Of a stretch of 64,000 bases of DNA, positions 1 to 12,600 are shown piece by piece. Source of the DNA: Hansfordia pulvinata (Eukaryota; Ascomycota; Sordariomycetes; Xylariales); contig BJKQ01000012.1 of assembly GCA_006538405.1 (NCBI GenBank), positions 159,001 through 223,000 on the forward strand, given 5' to 3'. The notes under the pieces were generated by a model. The model had not been told where the DNA came from. It searched no databases and saw only the letters and a program-made list of their open reading frames with translations. A program made the position numbers and the translations under genes. Position 1 is the first letter of the stretch, and every line of letters begins with the position of its first letter.

Positions 1-18
1 TGATAGGGGCCGACATGG

Positions 19-798
19 ATGATGCTGATGATAAAAAAGCCGGATGACCGGCCTTTTATGATAGGCCCAGGCCCTTCGTTAAGTGAGAATGATCCTCAGA
101 CGCTTGTCGAAGACTTTGGAGCCGTGAACCTGGGAGGGTTCAGTACCACGGTGAAACTTCATCAGCAGACTGAGGATGGCGTTGTGCTAAAGCATTACGT
201 CCTGAACCTCCCGCCCGGATCTGATGTGGATGGAGCCCAAAGGTACCTGATACGACGAAAGCTTAACTGGATATATGATCTACGTATCCCGCGACCTGGT
301 ACCAACTCGATCACTCTCAAATATGGCCCTAAGTATTTGGAGGAGCGGCCAAAAGATGAGGAAAAGATCCGGTGGATCAAGCCAGAAGAAAGAATCATTG
401 GGAACTGCGACCAGGAAGGGCCGACAGTGGCATACTGGGCTGATCTGATCACCCCGGATGTGCAATTTCGGGTGATGACATCGGCTTACCCGAAACCAGG
501 TTTCCTAAACGAAAATGTCGACAAGGTCATGGAAAAGGTCAAAGAATGGGATGCGCGTGGGTGGCACCTTCTCGCTACATCGAGGGAGCGCCTCATACTA
601 TTCAGCCCGCTCCCAAAACAGCCGGCGGCGGCAAGCACGTGGGCAGAGATGATCGGGAACTTATGGAAGCCTTGGGTTGGGAGGGGCGACAGGACCTGGG
701 AAGAAACCGCCGATGATGTGTTCGAGGAGTTGAAAGACTTCATAACAGTTGGAAGCGCCCAACGCGTTCCATTCAACGAAGTCGACTACGATGTCTAA
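19..798 (+). CDS. hypothetical protein, possibly the 3' part of a longer gene
   Basis: Open frame of 259 codons with a stop at 796-798. I do not recognise the family. It has no signal peptide and no membrane segment. The composition is that of a soluble, charged protein rich in Trp, Pro and Glu, with a C-terminal acidic half (DRTWEETADDVFEELKDF). An in-frame TGA lies at 1-3, so either the first of several ATGs at 19-30 is the start or an upstream exon lies outside the window. Codon use is mixed, with less GC in third positions than the housekeeping genes further right, as is common for accessory genes. It is followed by an 800-base gap and then a convergent protease gene. Confidence 0.5.
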   Translation: MMLMIKKPDDRPFMIGPGPSLSENDPQTLVEDFGAVNLGGFSTTVKLHQQTEDGVVLKHYVLNLPPGSDVDGAQRYLIRRKLNWIYDLRIPRPGTNSITLKYGPKYLEERPKDEEKIRWIKPEERIIGNCDQEGPTVAYWADLITPDVQFRVMTSAYPKPGFLNENVDKVMEKVKEWDARGWHLLATSRERLILFSPLPKQPAAASTWAEMIGNLWKPWVGRGDRTWEETADDVFEELKDFITVGSAQRVPFNEVDYDV

Positions 799-1605
799 CT
801 TGAACAAATACTAAGAATACCATCTAGGTAGTTTTAGTTCCACCGGAGCTCACACGCACAATCCATGCTTGAAGAGGCGTCGTCGAATACATAGACAAAA
901 AAATTAGCTTGTATTTCTGATTTTCATTAACTTTTTTGGTGTACCACAATGGTTGCGGTCTATGGCCCCATGATCTGTCACTGCCCATACTTTGCCCTTT
1001 ACGGCCGACTACAAGGAGGCTACTAATCATTTAAGCGCTGTTCTTGATTTGAAACGTGCCAGCTACCGGCTCACATTGGATCACTAGCCAGCTTGGGCTG
1101 TTAAGATGCGTGGGCGCTGACGTGAACTTACACAAGGTGAAGCCCTAAGCCGTCTGTTTCGGAGAGAAGCTGGCCCCCACGAACGAACAAGACCAACATT
1201 AACCACCGTTCTGGCGCTGTCAATGTAAGTGTTGGTAACATTGCCGCTTGCTAAAGTTACAATTCTGTATATTTAGGATTGGGAACTTAGGGTAGCTTTG
1301 CCCGTCCGTGTCCGTGACAGTCGTCCGTGTCTCTGCCCTCAATGCCCAAATCTCCCAACAGAGCTGGCCCCAAGGATTGGCTGACCACGGGCCGCAACAC
1401 ACCTTGACGAGGATGCAAACTTCAATGTCAGCGGTCACCTTCCACGCCAGCTCCCATTTCCGCTTCCGGGTTTCGGAGGCTTGAGCCTTGAAGTATGGAC
1501 ATCGCGCCTCGCCAGCATGTACTAAGCAGTAACACCTCCTGTGACTGACAACTGAAGTGAGGCACCAGGACCTCATAGAGTAATCTTGAGGCTTCGATTG
1601 GTTTC
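799..1605. other. intergenic region, no gene seen
   Basis: About 800 bases between the 3' ends of two convergent genes. Only short frames that do not resemble protein are present. The sequence is AT-richer than the flanking coding DNA. Confidence 0.5.
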
Positions 1606-2721
1606 TTAAGGGTACCTCTCCTTGAGATGTTCCACGGCAGCCCACAATGCAGGCCCGTTTGCAAATTTTGTGCCCAAAAGCCGCTCTTGAGTCCTAAAGC
1701 GAGTCGCGGCGACACCATACAGCCAGGCTCTCGGGCGTCCGTCTCTGCCTTCGCCGCCGGATATCCACAGCGGGCCTCCCGATGACCCTTCATAGCTGAT
1801 GGCGTTGGTGATGAAAGGCCACGTGCCGCCGCCGAGCCAGGTTTTATATGGAGCCGGATGGTCTATGGCAACATTTTGGGCCAGTACCATCTGTTCGGAA
1901 TCCTTTACGTCGGCTGGATAAGACGTAAATTTCAGTACCGTCTCCTCGTATATGCCGTCTCGTGGTGTCTTGACGACGTCGCTGTGGAGAATGGGTTAAT
2001 GCTTGTCCTCAACTTGGCCAGCTGCTTCATAACCGAAGAATCCCCTGGTATTTGCTCATGGGGCAACGTACAAGTGGTTGTTTTCCCCAAGAGGTTTCTC
2101 CAAAACCAGAATCGCCCAGTCGTCGCGTATTGCGCATGCCTTGATAAACATTTTGTCGACCATTCTGCTGACCGTTGATTGCTCGGGAGAAAGGTAGACT
2201 TGCACAACCTTTGAGACTGTCCTTGGGTCCGGCTGTTGATCAAACGCTGCGAGAAAGGAAGGGTGCCCTGTTTTACCTTTGAGTCGAGCAGCGGTGATAA
2301 CATGTCGTGCTGTCACGACCAGTCTCCTCGCGACCAAAGCTCCGCTTCCCGCGAAATTCCCCAATACTACCTTGCCAGTGGCCGAGTAAGGGAAGGCATC
2401 TGGTTTAACTGCAATGCGGTCATAACTCGCATCGAAAAGTTTGGTTGGCGTGTCGGTTGTGTGCCGGTATCGCGGATCCACACCCCGGGCAACGTCCCCA
2501 GCGTCCTGTATGATGCCTTTCAGTAGGTCAGATGGAAGCTCACGGGGTGTGAGCTCGCCAACCCCTGTCAAATCTACCACATCGTCCAAGCTCGGATTCC
2601 GGATGCGCGTAGGCTGCACATAGTCCGGCGCATCTTCGTCCACGCTGTCTGCGGCCGGCGGGGCGGCCCTGGTGCCCTGGCAGAGCAGTAAGCCCGCAAG
2701 AAATACAAGTTGGGATCTCAT
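1606..2721 (-). CDS. secreted trypsin-like serine protease (S1 fold), 2 exons
   Basis: Join of complement 2721-2072 and 1981-1606, giving 341 residues. The 90-nt intron (1982-2071) has a GTACGT donor, a CATTAAC branch site and a CACAG acceptor. Splicing turns a frame that stops at GENNHLYVAP into one continuous protein. A signal peptide covers residues 1-19 (hydrophobic LVFLAGLLLCQG), followed by an acidic propeptide-like stretch. The catalytic triad is visible: His140 in VVTARHV, Asp200 or Asp201 in RDDWAILVLEKPLG, and Ser284 in EGSSGGPLW, where the usual GDSGGP has Ser in place of Asp. The product is probably an extracellular endopeptidase. The S1B-like fold is inferred from motifs; substrate specificity cannot be read from the sequence. 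Confidence 0.8.
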
Positions 2722-5122
2722 GGCACAAGAATGAGAAGCTTGAGAGAGCTCCGGTCTGCTTCTCAGCCTGGAAAGAGCCGCTCACTGCCGACCATGAGCT
2801 AGGGGCCCGGGGGAGTGGGTCAAGTCGGCTGGAAAGAATGTAAACAACGGCAGGAAACTCTTGGCTTGGGGTTTTCAAGAGAGAGGCATATACTTCAAGG
2901 TAGTCCGCCCGAGGCGAGATCGTAGTGCCACCACATAAGCAGCGGGCTACCTCTTCGGACAAAACTTGTCATTAGCCGGGTCTTGATCTCGAGTATCACC
3001 GGAAACCGGCGAAAGGCGGCGAAGAAATCCACCATGGATGAGGATTCTCTAGGCGCCGGGGCCGATGAGTGGTGCCTAATGGATTGACGTGGCAAGTTAT
3101 GTCAGCGTACCATTTTCGTGTCCTCAGAGCGATGAGTAGAACTGCCCCTCTCACGAGGAGTATGTGTCAGAGAGGCAAGGTCAGTAAGCACCCTTGGCAA
3201 GGGACTTTCTCGGCCTAGCTGGAACATCTTCAAAGCTGGCCCATTTGAAATAGAGCGGACTGTTGATGTCTGTAGCCATCTCGACTCGGGGTGCGGAGCC
3301 AGGGCCCAGGACAACCCCTTTGCGGTAGAGGTCCGTATCTGAGTCTTGATCCACGGATAGCTTGAGGCCGAGCCGCTCGGTGCACTTGCGTCGCGATGTG
3401 TCCGAAGCAGCGGAAGGATACGTGATCGAGTAAGGTATGGAATGCCAGCGACGAACGAAGGAAGCAGGCAGACTATGCCGCCAGTACATGGTATTGGGCA
3501 GTGGAGATAATGGATAAGACCAAGGCCCGACAGTGCCGCGATCAGGCCCAGAATGCTTGTTGCCGAGCCTCCTTATCTGCAGTCTCTCTCGACATGCCTT
3601 TTGGGCTTGAAAGCCAACAGCAAGTCGTCTTTCTCGCGTCGCTGCTCGGCCGATCGGCCTCAATCGATGCTTCAATATCTCCCTTGCGATCCGACAAGAT
3701 GCTCGTCTCGCGTGCGTGACAGAGCGAGGTACTCGTACTCGCAAGGCAGCAGGGCCAGGGGCTCAACTTGGCGCCTCGGCGAAGCGTCAGCCTTGGGACG
3801 TGACTGGTGGCGGACCGCTGTGGTGGAGATGGTACTCGCAGGCTGGAGGGCTCACCCCTGCGCGACACACGTCATTTGGGGTTTGCCCATGGCGAGCGGC
3901 GGATTCATGGCCCTCGGTCGGTCTGCGCCCAGCAGCGAGAGAATGCTTGGTGCGCTGTTGGATGGGCGGAGGGCTCTGGGATCAGGTGTGCCGCTGACGC
4001 AGATTTGCACACACACACACAATCAGCACAAGTATAGGCTGAAGAGGGCATGAATGGGCGGACGGAGAGTTCCCGCCTAAGGGATATTCAAGAGTGACAT
4101 GGGTTCGGGCAGAGGTTAGCTGGTGATCCAATGGAACGCCCGACTTCCACCCCGTGGTCATGCACTCCGTGGTGGTGGTGCGGGCGGGCATTTCAGTGCC
4201 AATTTAGGTTGGTTGCAGGGCACCTCCAGCCCGCTGAAACACCCGCCCAGCAGCTGGAGCTCCCTAAAAGCCCTGGAAAGCGCCGCCAGTCCAGCTAGAA
4301 TGTGGGAGTCCAGTGGACGAGCGGGCAGGTTACAGCCGTTGCGGCCACATCTCAGGTACCCCTTATAGGGCTGTCCCCACGAGCCTACCTGAGGTACCAC
4401 CCAACATCCATACTCGTACGCCGTTGCCGGTGCGCCGCGCATCGGTTCCGCAACAGCTGGTATCGTGCCTTAGGTTTGCACTGGCGCATCTGCGCCATAC
4501 CACGTTTGCTCTGACAGGCCAGACAGGCATCACAACCTCTCCCTTCCACTTCTGTCTTTCCACCTCCACCCTCCAGCTTCCCACGAGCCTGGCCAGGCGT
4601 TCTCGCCGCCCACCGATTCCACACCCGTCTCGCCCCGTCCATTGCCCGCACAACCCGCGACATCCCAGTCCCGCCTCGCCTCGTCCCAATCCCTCTCGCC
4701 TCACTCCAATCATCCATTGCTAGCTCGTCATCACCAATTCGTCCGGCTCTCCTCGACTGACCTGACCTGTCAAAGTCGCCACCATACCTCGCTCCGGCCG
4801 CACGCGCTCTCCCTCCTCTACTCGCCACCACCCTCGGTTCCACGACCCTCCATCCACCGCCAGCAATCCAGAGGGGCATCACGTCAGAGGGGGGGAGGCC
4901 GACACCACCCACACCAATCCCCGCGCATGTACCGGCAACACCTCCAGCCCCGTCCTCATTGACCTTCCTGGCGAGCCCGGAGACGCCTTCGAGCTACTCG
5001 ATTACCATCGCCCCAGCGAAGGCACCCTCTCTGTGCCGCCTCGCCCTGGCCCCCTCAATCCCGATCCCCGCCGCATTGCCAAGAGAGACGCCAAACGCCG
5101 CTGGCTCGACCAACAGGACGAA
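2722..5122. other. intergenic region, one weak ORF on the minus strand
   Basis: 2.4 kb between the divergent protease and phosphate-transporter genes. It holds a short CA run near 4009-4020. Pyrimidine-rich leader sequence from about 4530 to 5110 precedes the transporter. Several long frames here overlap each other on both strands and look like GC-driven shadows, apart from the weak candidate listed separately. Confidence 0.4.
3181..3489 (-). CDS. weak candidate exon, unknown protein
   Basis: The last hundred codons of a minus-strand frame, from MYWRHSLPASFV near 3489 to the stop at 3181, have protein-like composition (for example PLYFKWASFEDVPARPRKS). No family is recognised and no convincing upstream exon, signal peptide or splice site was found. 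It could be a terminal exon of a lineage-specific gene or chance coding potential. Transcript evidence would be needed to keep it. Confidence 0.2.
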   Translation of the reverse strand: MYWRHSLPASFVRRWHSIPYSITYPSAASDTSRRKCTERLGLKLSVDQDSDTDLYRKGVVLGPGSAPRVEMATDINSPLYFKWASFEDVPARPRKSLAKGAY

Positions 5123-7908
5123 ATGAAGTTCTCCCACAGTATTCAGTTCAATGCTGTCCCTGACTGGAGCAGCCATTACATAGCCTACAGTAATCTGAAG
5201 AAGCTGTGAGTCCGCTAGCCCATCGGGCCCTCTCATATAGCCTCACAACCCAAGGTTTCGCCACTGACCTCAGAAACAGCATATACCAGCTGGAGAAAAC
5301 CATCCACCAGGCCGGCCCCTCCGATCTCGAGTCGCGCCCCCTCTTGCGCAATGAGGACCCCGAGGTCGTCTTCAGTCGCACGCTAGATGTCGAACTCGAA
5401 AAGATTTCTTCCTTCTTCGTCGTCAAAGAAAAGGAGCTCTTCGATGAGGTCGACGAGCTGCTTCGTGATGTTTCGTCCTTCGAAGCCAATGGCCACACTG
5501 ATTACGATGGCCCTCCGCGGCCCACCTTGCAAACTTCTGCCAGCGACCGCATCAAGCACCCCGCGGGCGCCGATCCCCGTAGTGCCCGAAGCGCTCGAAG
5601 TGGCAGAAGCGGCAGAAGCGCTTTCAGCGGCTTGTCCACCGAGGATGGCGTCGACGACAGCGACGAAGATGACGAAGACGATGACGAGGATGACGATGAC
5701 GACGACGAGCAGGATGAGACAGCCGCCCTCACCAAGAAGAGGCGGACCAGCCTTTCTGGCTTGAGTCGCCGTCGCACGAATCCGAGCATTCCCCACAATG
5801 CCACCGACATGACGGCCTCCACGGATATGACCAGGTCGCTCCGCCGACACAGCACTGGATATGACGACTATGCCGAGCCTGCCAAGATGCTTTCCTCCAA
5901 CATCATGCTCAAGAAGCGCATCATCAGTCTCTACGTCCAACTGTGCGAGCTCAAGTCATACTGTCAACTCAACAAAACTGGCTTCAGAAAGGTTCTCAAG
6001 AAATTCGACAAGATCCTCGATAAGGAGCTGCGCCAGAAGTACATGGAAAAGGTTGTCGATTCTGCTTACCCATTCCTTGGCGAGACGATCAAGAACATCG
6101 AAGAATCCATTGCCAACATGGAGCATGCTTACACCACTGTCGTCACACACGGTGACCTGGCCATGGCCAAAAAGGATCTGCGGTCACACCTGCGCGAGCA
6201 CGTCGTCTGGGAGAGGAACACTGTATGGCGAGATCTGATCGGTATCGAACGTCGGGCGGAGGCTGCCAGCCTTGGTCGAGGTCTCCTCGGTGGGCCTCCG
6301 GACGGCGCCAAGGTCCGGCTCCAAGGTGACGATGTGCCTACCGTTCCGGGCAAGGAGATCGATACCCCGTTGGGCCACTTCGAGTGCCCAACATGGCTGT
6401 TGAGCTCGTCCACTTACACTCTTCTGGTCATCGTCGCCCTCTTCTTCGTGCTCCTGCTCACACCCATCATGGATCGACCCGAGCAGCAAAATTGCCTGGC
6501 TATGCTGGTTCTTGTCAGCTTGCTGTGGGCGACCGAGGTAAGGCTTGCATCCGAGTTGTGCTCTGGACATAAAATTCGCTAATGTTCTTAGGCTATCCCG
6601 CTATTTGTCACGTCGTTGCTCATCCCCTTTCTGGTGGTTCTCCTCAACATTGTCCGAGACGATAATCCACCACATGAGCGGCTGGGGTCCAAGGAGGCCA
6701 CCACGTACGTGTTTGCAGCCATGTGGACGCCAGTCATCATGCTACTTCTCGGCGGATTTACTTTGGCTGCCGCGTTGTCCAAGTGCAAGATTGACAAGCG
6801 CATCGCCACATTCGTCCTTAGCAAGGCCGGCACGCGACCCAGCACCGTCATCATAGCCAATATGTTCGTGGCGGCCTTTGCCAGCATGCTTGTCAGCAAT
6901 GTCGCTGCTCCTGTGTTGTGCTTTTCCATCATCGAGGTAAGCACCTGTCCTAGCACGCTCTTCTAATGACACGACTGACTTCGCCAGCCCATGCTTCGCA
7001 ATCTCCCTGCCGACTCCAACATGTCCAAAGCCGTCATCATGGGCATTGCGCTAGCGTCTAATATCGGCGGAATGCTTTCCCCGATCGCCTCGCCGCAGAA
7101 CGTGGTCGCCCTGGGGTTCATGGAGCCAGCGCCAACGTGGGGTCAGTGGTTCTTCGTGGTCATCCCCGTGGGCATAGTTTCGATTCTGCTCATCTGGGCT
7201 CTGCTTTTGGTGACCTTCCAGCCTGGCCGAGGCACGACGATTGTGCCGATCCGACCTGTCAAAGAAAAGTTCAGTATGCTGCAGTACTTTGTGTCATTCA
7301 TCTGCCTTACGACGATCGCCCTCTGGTGCGCTAGCCACCAGCTCGAAGCCGAATTCGGCGACATGGGAGTCATTGCTATTATTCCCATCGTGCTATTCTT
7401 TGGCATCGGAGTGCTCACCAAGGAAGATTTCAACAATTTCCCGTGGACCATCATTATCCTAGCTGCCGGCGGCCTCTCCCTGGGCAAGGCTGTCAAGTCC
7501 TCGGGACTGCTCCACACCATGGCCGAGGACATCTCGAGCGAAGTCAACACGCTGGACCTCTACACGGTTTTGCTAATCTTCAGCGGCTTGACACTTGTCG
7601 TAGCCACTTTTATTAGCCACACTGTGGCCGCACTCATCATCCTGCCTCTTGTCGCTGACGTTGGCAAGGACATGGACGAGCCCCACCCCAACCTGCTGGT
7701 CATGGCTGCCACTCTCATGTGCTCAGCTGCTATGGCCTTGCCAACGTCAGGCTTCCCGAACATGACGGCCATTATGAAGGAAGACGCCACGGGGCAGCGC
7801 TATCTCGGGGTTAAGCACTTCATTACGCGGGGCGTTCCTAGCAGCATTATCACGCTGGCCGTCGTCGTTACCATTGGGTATGGCTCCATGCGGGTGCTCG
7901 GCATGTGA
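5123..7908 (+). CDS. SPX-domain low-affinity phosphate transporter (PHO87/PHO90/PHO91 type), 4 exons
   Basis: Exons 5123-5205, 5280-6537, 6592-6936 and 6988-7908 give 868 residues, close to the roughly 880 of yeast PHO87/90. All introns (74, 54 and 51 nt) keep frame. Exon 1 encodes the SPX start MKFSHSIQFNAVPDW and continues across the intron into YSNLKKLIYQLEK. The SPX core ends with the lysine cluster KTGFRKVLKKFDKIL. An acidic run (about residues 151-174) interrupts the SPX region, as in other fungal members. From about residue 405 onward many hydrophobic segments form a Na+/anion symporter (ArsB/NhaD-like) domain, with the family sequence ASNIGGMLSPIASPQNVVAL in exon 4. Role: inorganic phosphate uptake at the plasma membrane, or vacuolar export if it is the PHO91 orthologue; the SPX domain senses inositol pyrophosphates. 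Which paralogue it is cannot be settled from sequence alone. Confidence 0.93.
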
Positions 7909-8701
7909 TTCCTCGTCCCCGAGTGGCAAGGCCTCATTTCAAGGCACGATCGTGCGATCCATGCTCATGTCCTTATAAATTTGAAAACTATTGAATACAT
8001 ACAAGCTTGCTCGACACACTTTAAACAGTACCAGCGCGAACAAGTAAGCAAGATCGATCATGTGACTTGTGAAACTACGAGTATGTAATATTCAGAAAGC
8101 TACTGATCAAAGGATATATTGAACAGTCGCTATGAATATTGTGGGACTGTATTCTCATCAAGTTATTGTGGTCTTTGGGCTTGCCTATGCTGCAGACGGT
8201 CTAAGGGTCTACTTACTAGCGTTCTTCAGCCGATGCTATCACGCTGACTGACCTCATCGACGCATCTTTCATCAACAACTCTGCCGGTTTCCGGTGCCTG
8301 GCCTAATGGTCACGTTATACAGTTCAAACACTCAACCTCCAGGCTTCGCACTTGATTAGGCCAGGCACCTAGTCTAATACATTCATATTTGGCCTCCAAT
8401 TTTGAGGGCCTTCGATAAAGTCGTTCATGCAATGATTTGATCGACAACTTCTGCTTTTTCCTATCTCGGAGGAAAAACCTGTGCCTGTACCACGTGTCTG
8501 ATATCAAGCGTATAATAAATAAGGGTATTCGCCAGATTTCATAAAGCAGGACCTTTGACTCCGGCGACTTAGCTCCAGACTCCCACGCCCGGGACCTTTT
8601 GATCGAAGCCTTAAGGCTCCCGAAAGAGAGGTATACCGTAGAAGGGGCGGCGGGGCGCTCCTAGTATTATTCTAGTCCGGACTCCGGGACTGCCAGGAGT
8701 C
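7909..8701. other. AT-richer intergenic region, no gene seen
   Basis: 3' flank of the phosphate transporter, clearly AT-richer than surrounding genes. No ORF resembles a protein. It leads into the degenerate coding stretch at 8702. Confidence 0.4.
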
Positions 8702-9180
8702 ATGGAGCTACGCGAGGGCAGCGGGCCCAACCAGATCCTGGGCCACCTGAGCGCGGAGAAGGGGACCAGCTCGTGCTCCGACCGGATGCAACAGATTGTG
8801 CGCTACTAGCAGGCTCCGGCGGGAACGCCCGGATCCATGGATTGCGCTGAGGGTCCCCGTAATGCCCGAGGGCCGAGTACTACCACAGCTCTTACGTGCT
8901 GACCACGACGCCGGTCGAGCAGCCGTTCACGTACGGAACAAGGTGGCAGTCGTGCCTAGACGCAATCGAGCGCCACATCGCACACTACTTCGCGAAAGCA
9001 ACGGTATAGAGGATGTACATGCAGGTCATGGAGGCGGCGCATCTTCAGGACGAACAGGGAGGTGAAATCGATTTGAGGAACGCCTCTATCGTCGTGAATG
9101 GCGAGCGAGTTGCAGCGGCATTCCCGTCTGCGAGTACGAGGCTTATTACAAGATGTACCCGCCAGTGCCGGTATGACATA
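8702..9180 (+). pseudogene. degenerate coding remnant, family unknown
   Basis: GC-rich island with protein-like reading interrupted by stops. A frame from ATG 8702 reads MELREGSGPNQILGHLSAEK and stops at 8805-8809. A second frame from about 8870 reads AEYYHSSYVLTTTPVEQPF and, further on, CLDAIERHIAHYFAKATV, then hits a TAG near 9007 and reopens as RMYMQVMEAAHLQDEQGGE. The compositional contrast with the AT-rich flanks and the successive open segments suggest a decayed gene. No family was recognised and no repeat-element motif was seen. Confidence 0.35.
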
Positions 9181-9662
9181 AACGCATCGTTAGATACATA
9201 AACGCTCCGGAATGCTAGATTAGATGCATATTTCCCCAGACGGTGACGTGCCGGCCCTCATTGACACTGCACCAGACCTACAGCCACTGGCGTTGTGACC
9301 CCAGGCAAGCGCGATCACGACGGCGCACATGGCCCTCCTCACGTTGTCAAGCACCGAGCGAGTTCCCTTCCTTTTCATTTCTTATATTGATTGCCCTCAA
9401 TAATCTTGTTTCTCTCGTTTGTCACATCGAGCTTCGCCGGACAACGACTACCCAAGGCGCAGCTCCAGCCGCTGAACGCTCCGACAATAGACCATACCGG
9501 TACTCACTGCGACACATGACGACGCGGTTCGCCAGGTGACGAGCTGGCATGCGCCGCCGCCGCCGTGAGGCCATACCGCCCATCCTCAACCTTCCCGCTC
9601 ATTCATACAGACGGGGCTGAGCCGCTGGGGCTTGCGAGGTTTGGGGCAAAGTCATAGAGGAC
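9181..9662. other. promoter region of the VPS39 gene
   Basis: Non-coding stretch between the remnant and the VPS39 start. A short TATA-less, pyrimidine-containing leader is present. Nothing else is recognised. Confidence 0.4.
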
Positions 9663-12600
9663 ATGGCTGCCTCGATGCTTTCGGCCTTCACGGCCCGCCC
9701 CATCATCGAGCTTCGCCAGCGCGATAAGTCCCGGATTGAGACCATATTGGCGTTTGGTACGCCGTCCCCCACCTGTTTTGCTTTGTTGCCTGCTTTGCCA
9801 CCGTGCCCAGCCACTGACAGTGCCCAGGTGACCGCGTCCTCGTCGGCCTCAACACCGGCTCACTGCGCATCTACCGTCTGAACGAGCTACCCTCATCCTC
9901 GCAAGCTTCGTCGCAACCGCATCCACCGGCCGCCGACAGCAATGGCATTACTCAGGACAGTCCAGGCGCCCAGCCCTCCACGAAACCCACCGACCTCCTC
10001 CGCGAAGTCGACAAGTTCTCCACCCGCGCCATCGAGCAGCTTGCCATCATCAAAGAAGCCAACACCCTCGTTTCTCTTTCCAACTACCACGTGTCTCTTC
10101 ACGACCTGCAGTCCTACGAGCTTATCGACACTCTGTCTCGCTCCAAGAACGCCTCTTGTTTCGCCGTCACCAGCAATATCGTCAAAGATCAAGACACCGC
10201 TATCCCTGAGATCATTAGCCGTCTCGCCGTCGCCGTGAAGCGACGCCTTTTGCTTTGGACATGGCATGAAAGCGAACTGCGGGACCGCGTCCTTGAGTTC
10301 TCACTACCCGAGGCCATTCGGACCCTGACGTGGGCTGACGCCAATCACTTGGTTTGCGGGATGAATCAAGGATATGTCATGGTCAATGTGCTGTCCTCGG
10401 AAACCCGTGACATTTCCGGGCACGGCGCGGCCGCTCCTGGGGCTCAGGGCTCCAGGTTTGGAGCTGCCAGCATGGGCTATATGGGCCTTGGTGGCTACAT
10501 GCCCAAACCCCTCGCCACCCGCCTCAGCGAAGGCCAGATGCTTCTCGCCAAGGACATCAACTCGCTCTTCATCGATACCGATGGCAAACCCCTCCCCAAG
10601 CCCCAAGTGCCTTGGCATGCCGCTCCTGAGAGTATCGGCTACAGCTACCCTTACATCCTCGCCCTACAAAACCCAGCAAAGGGTTCCCTCGAGGTCCGCA
10701 ATCCTGACACATTGAGTTTGCTGCAATGCATCGACTTGCCTGGTGCCGCACAGCTACATTTCCCTCCACCTACTGTGAGCCTGGCTCACGCTGGCAAGGG
10801 CTTCCATATCAGCAGCGAGCGTGCCGTCTGGAAAATGGATGCCACCGACTATGATAGTCAGGTCCAGGAGCTTGTTGACAAGGGCAAGTTCGACGAGGCC
10901 ATCAGTGTCTTGTGTATGCTCGAAGATGCCCTCCTGGCTGATAAGACAGGGACCCTGCGCGAGGTGAAAATGCTCAAGGCCGAGGTCCTATTCAAGCAGA
11001 AGAAGTTTCGGGAGAGTCTGGATCTCTTCAACGAGGATGACGTTCATGCGCCTCCCGAGCGGGTTCTTCGACTTTATCCCCGATTGATCGCCGGCGACTT
11101 GTCCGCAGACGACGAACAGGAAGTCCCCACGCCTGAAGAAGCGAACGGCGACGATGAAGACGGCAAGCCCAACGGAGACAAGGCGTCTATCAAGGATGGC
11201 ACGACCACTCAAGAGGCTGCTTCTCCGGCCAAACCTACAGGCCTTGCTCGATATTGGATCGGTAGCCAGCGCAGGGCTCCTGATTCTGATTCGGCCTCCA
11301 TGGCATCTTCCAAGAAAGACAACAACACTGATAATGAAGACTCAGCCAGTGTATCCGGTAGGACGAAATCGAGCGGTGGAATAGGTGGCGGTGGTCTTGA
11401 GGGCAAGGATCTCCTCAATGCGCTTCGTGAACTGAACAGCTATCTCGCCGGCACACGCGCCCGTCTGCAAAGATTGATCGACCCTTCAACCGGCAAGCTC
11501 AAGTCCAGGAAGCCCGCTCCCATCGGGGACTCGTCGCAACAGACATCTTCTCTCACAGACGACAGTCTTAACGGCCTGCTGGCAGACCATCGACAGACCG
11601 AGTCTGATGAGCAGCTCGAACGTGAACTACGCGAGACCTTTACTCTGGTCGACACAACCCTTTTTCGCAGCTACATGTTCAGTAAGCCAGCTTTAGCAGG
11701 CTCTCTCTTTCGCATTCCCAACTTTTGCGACCCAGACGTTGTAAACGAGAAGTTACTTGAGCACAACAGGTACAACGAGTTAGTGGACTTCTTCTACGGC
11801 AAGAAGCTCCATCGTCAAGCGCTGGAGCTGCTCCGCAACTTTGGATCGGCCGACACGAATTCGGGTTCCCACAGTGGGCAGTATGGGGGTGGACTCACTG
11901 CAAGCCAGCGAGGCTCCCATGATGATGGTGAGGGCGAGAATCCGCAAAATGGAAGCGACAGCAACCTGGATGCAGTCGACATCCCCGAGCAGCTTCGCGG
12001 TCCTCGACGCACAGTGGGGTATTTGCAGAGCCTGCCACCAGACATGATCGACCTTATTCTCGAGTTTGCTGAATGGGTACTTTGCCACGACTCCGATCTG
12101 GGGATGGAGATCTTTATAGCCGACAGCGAAAATGCCGAAACTCTTCCGCGCGAACGTGTCGCCCGCTACCTTGGGAGTTTGAAGTCTCTGCCCGCAGCAG
12201 AAGGCGGTGGCAATAATACCGCAGCTCGTTTGGAGACACGGTATCTTGAGCACATCATCAATGAACTGGGCGATGCCACTCCAGAGTTTCACAACCGCCT
12301 TGTTGAGCTGCTGGTCACCGACCTGCGACAAGATCAGACCCGCGGACAGAAAGAAGGCCATGCTGCGACGCAAGATACCGGGAAAGAAGAGGAGGAGGAG
12401 AACGACGCCGAAGAAGGGGCCCAGGACGAGTGGAGCAAACGAATGCAACGCCTCATACAGTTCCTCCGAGACCCTCGTTCCCAGTACAGCCTGGGTAAAG
12501 CTTACAGTCTGATCCGAGAGACGGTACGTTGGCGGACCGAGCCTATCTTCAAATACCACTGATGTGTACGGATTTTCTGACCCTGTTACCAGACCCGGGC

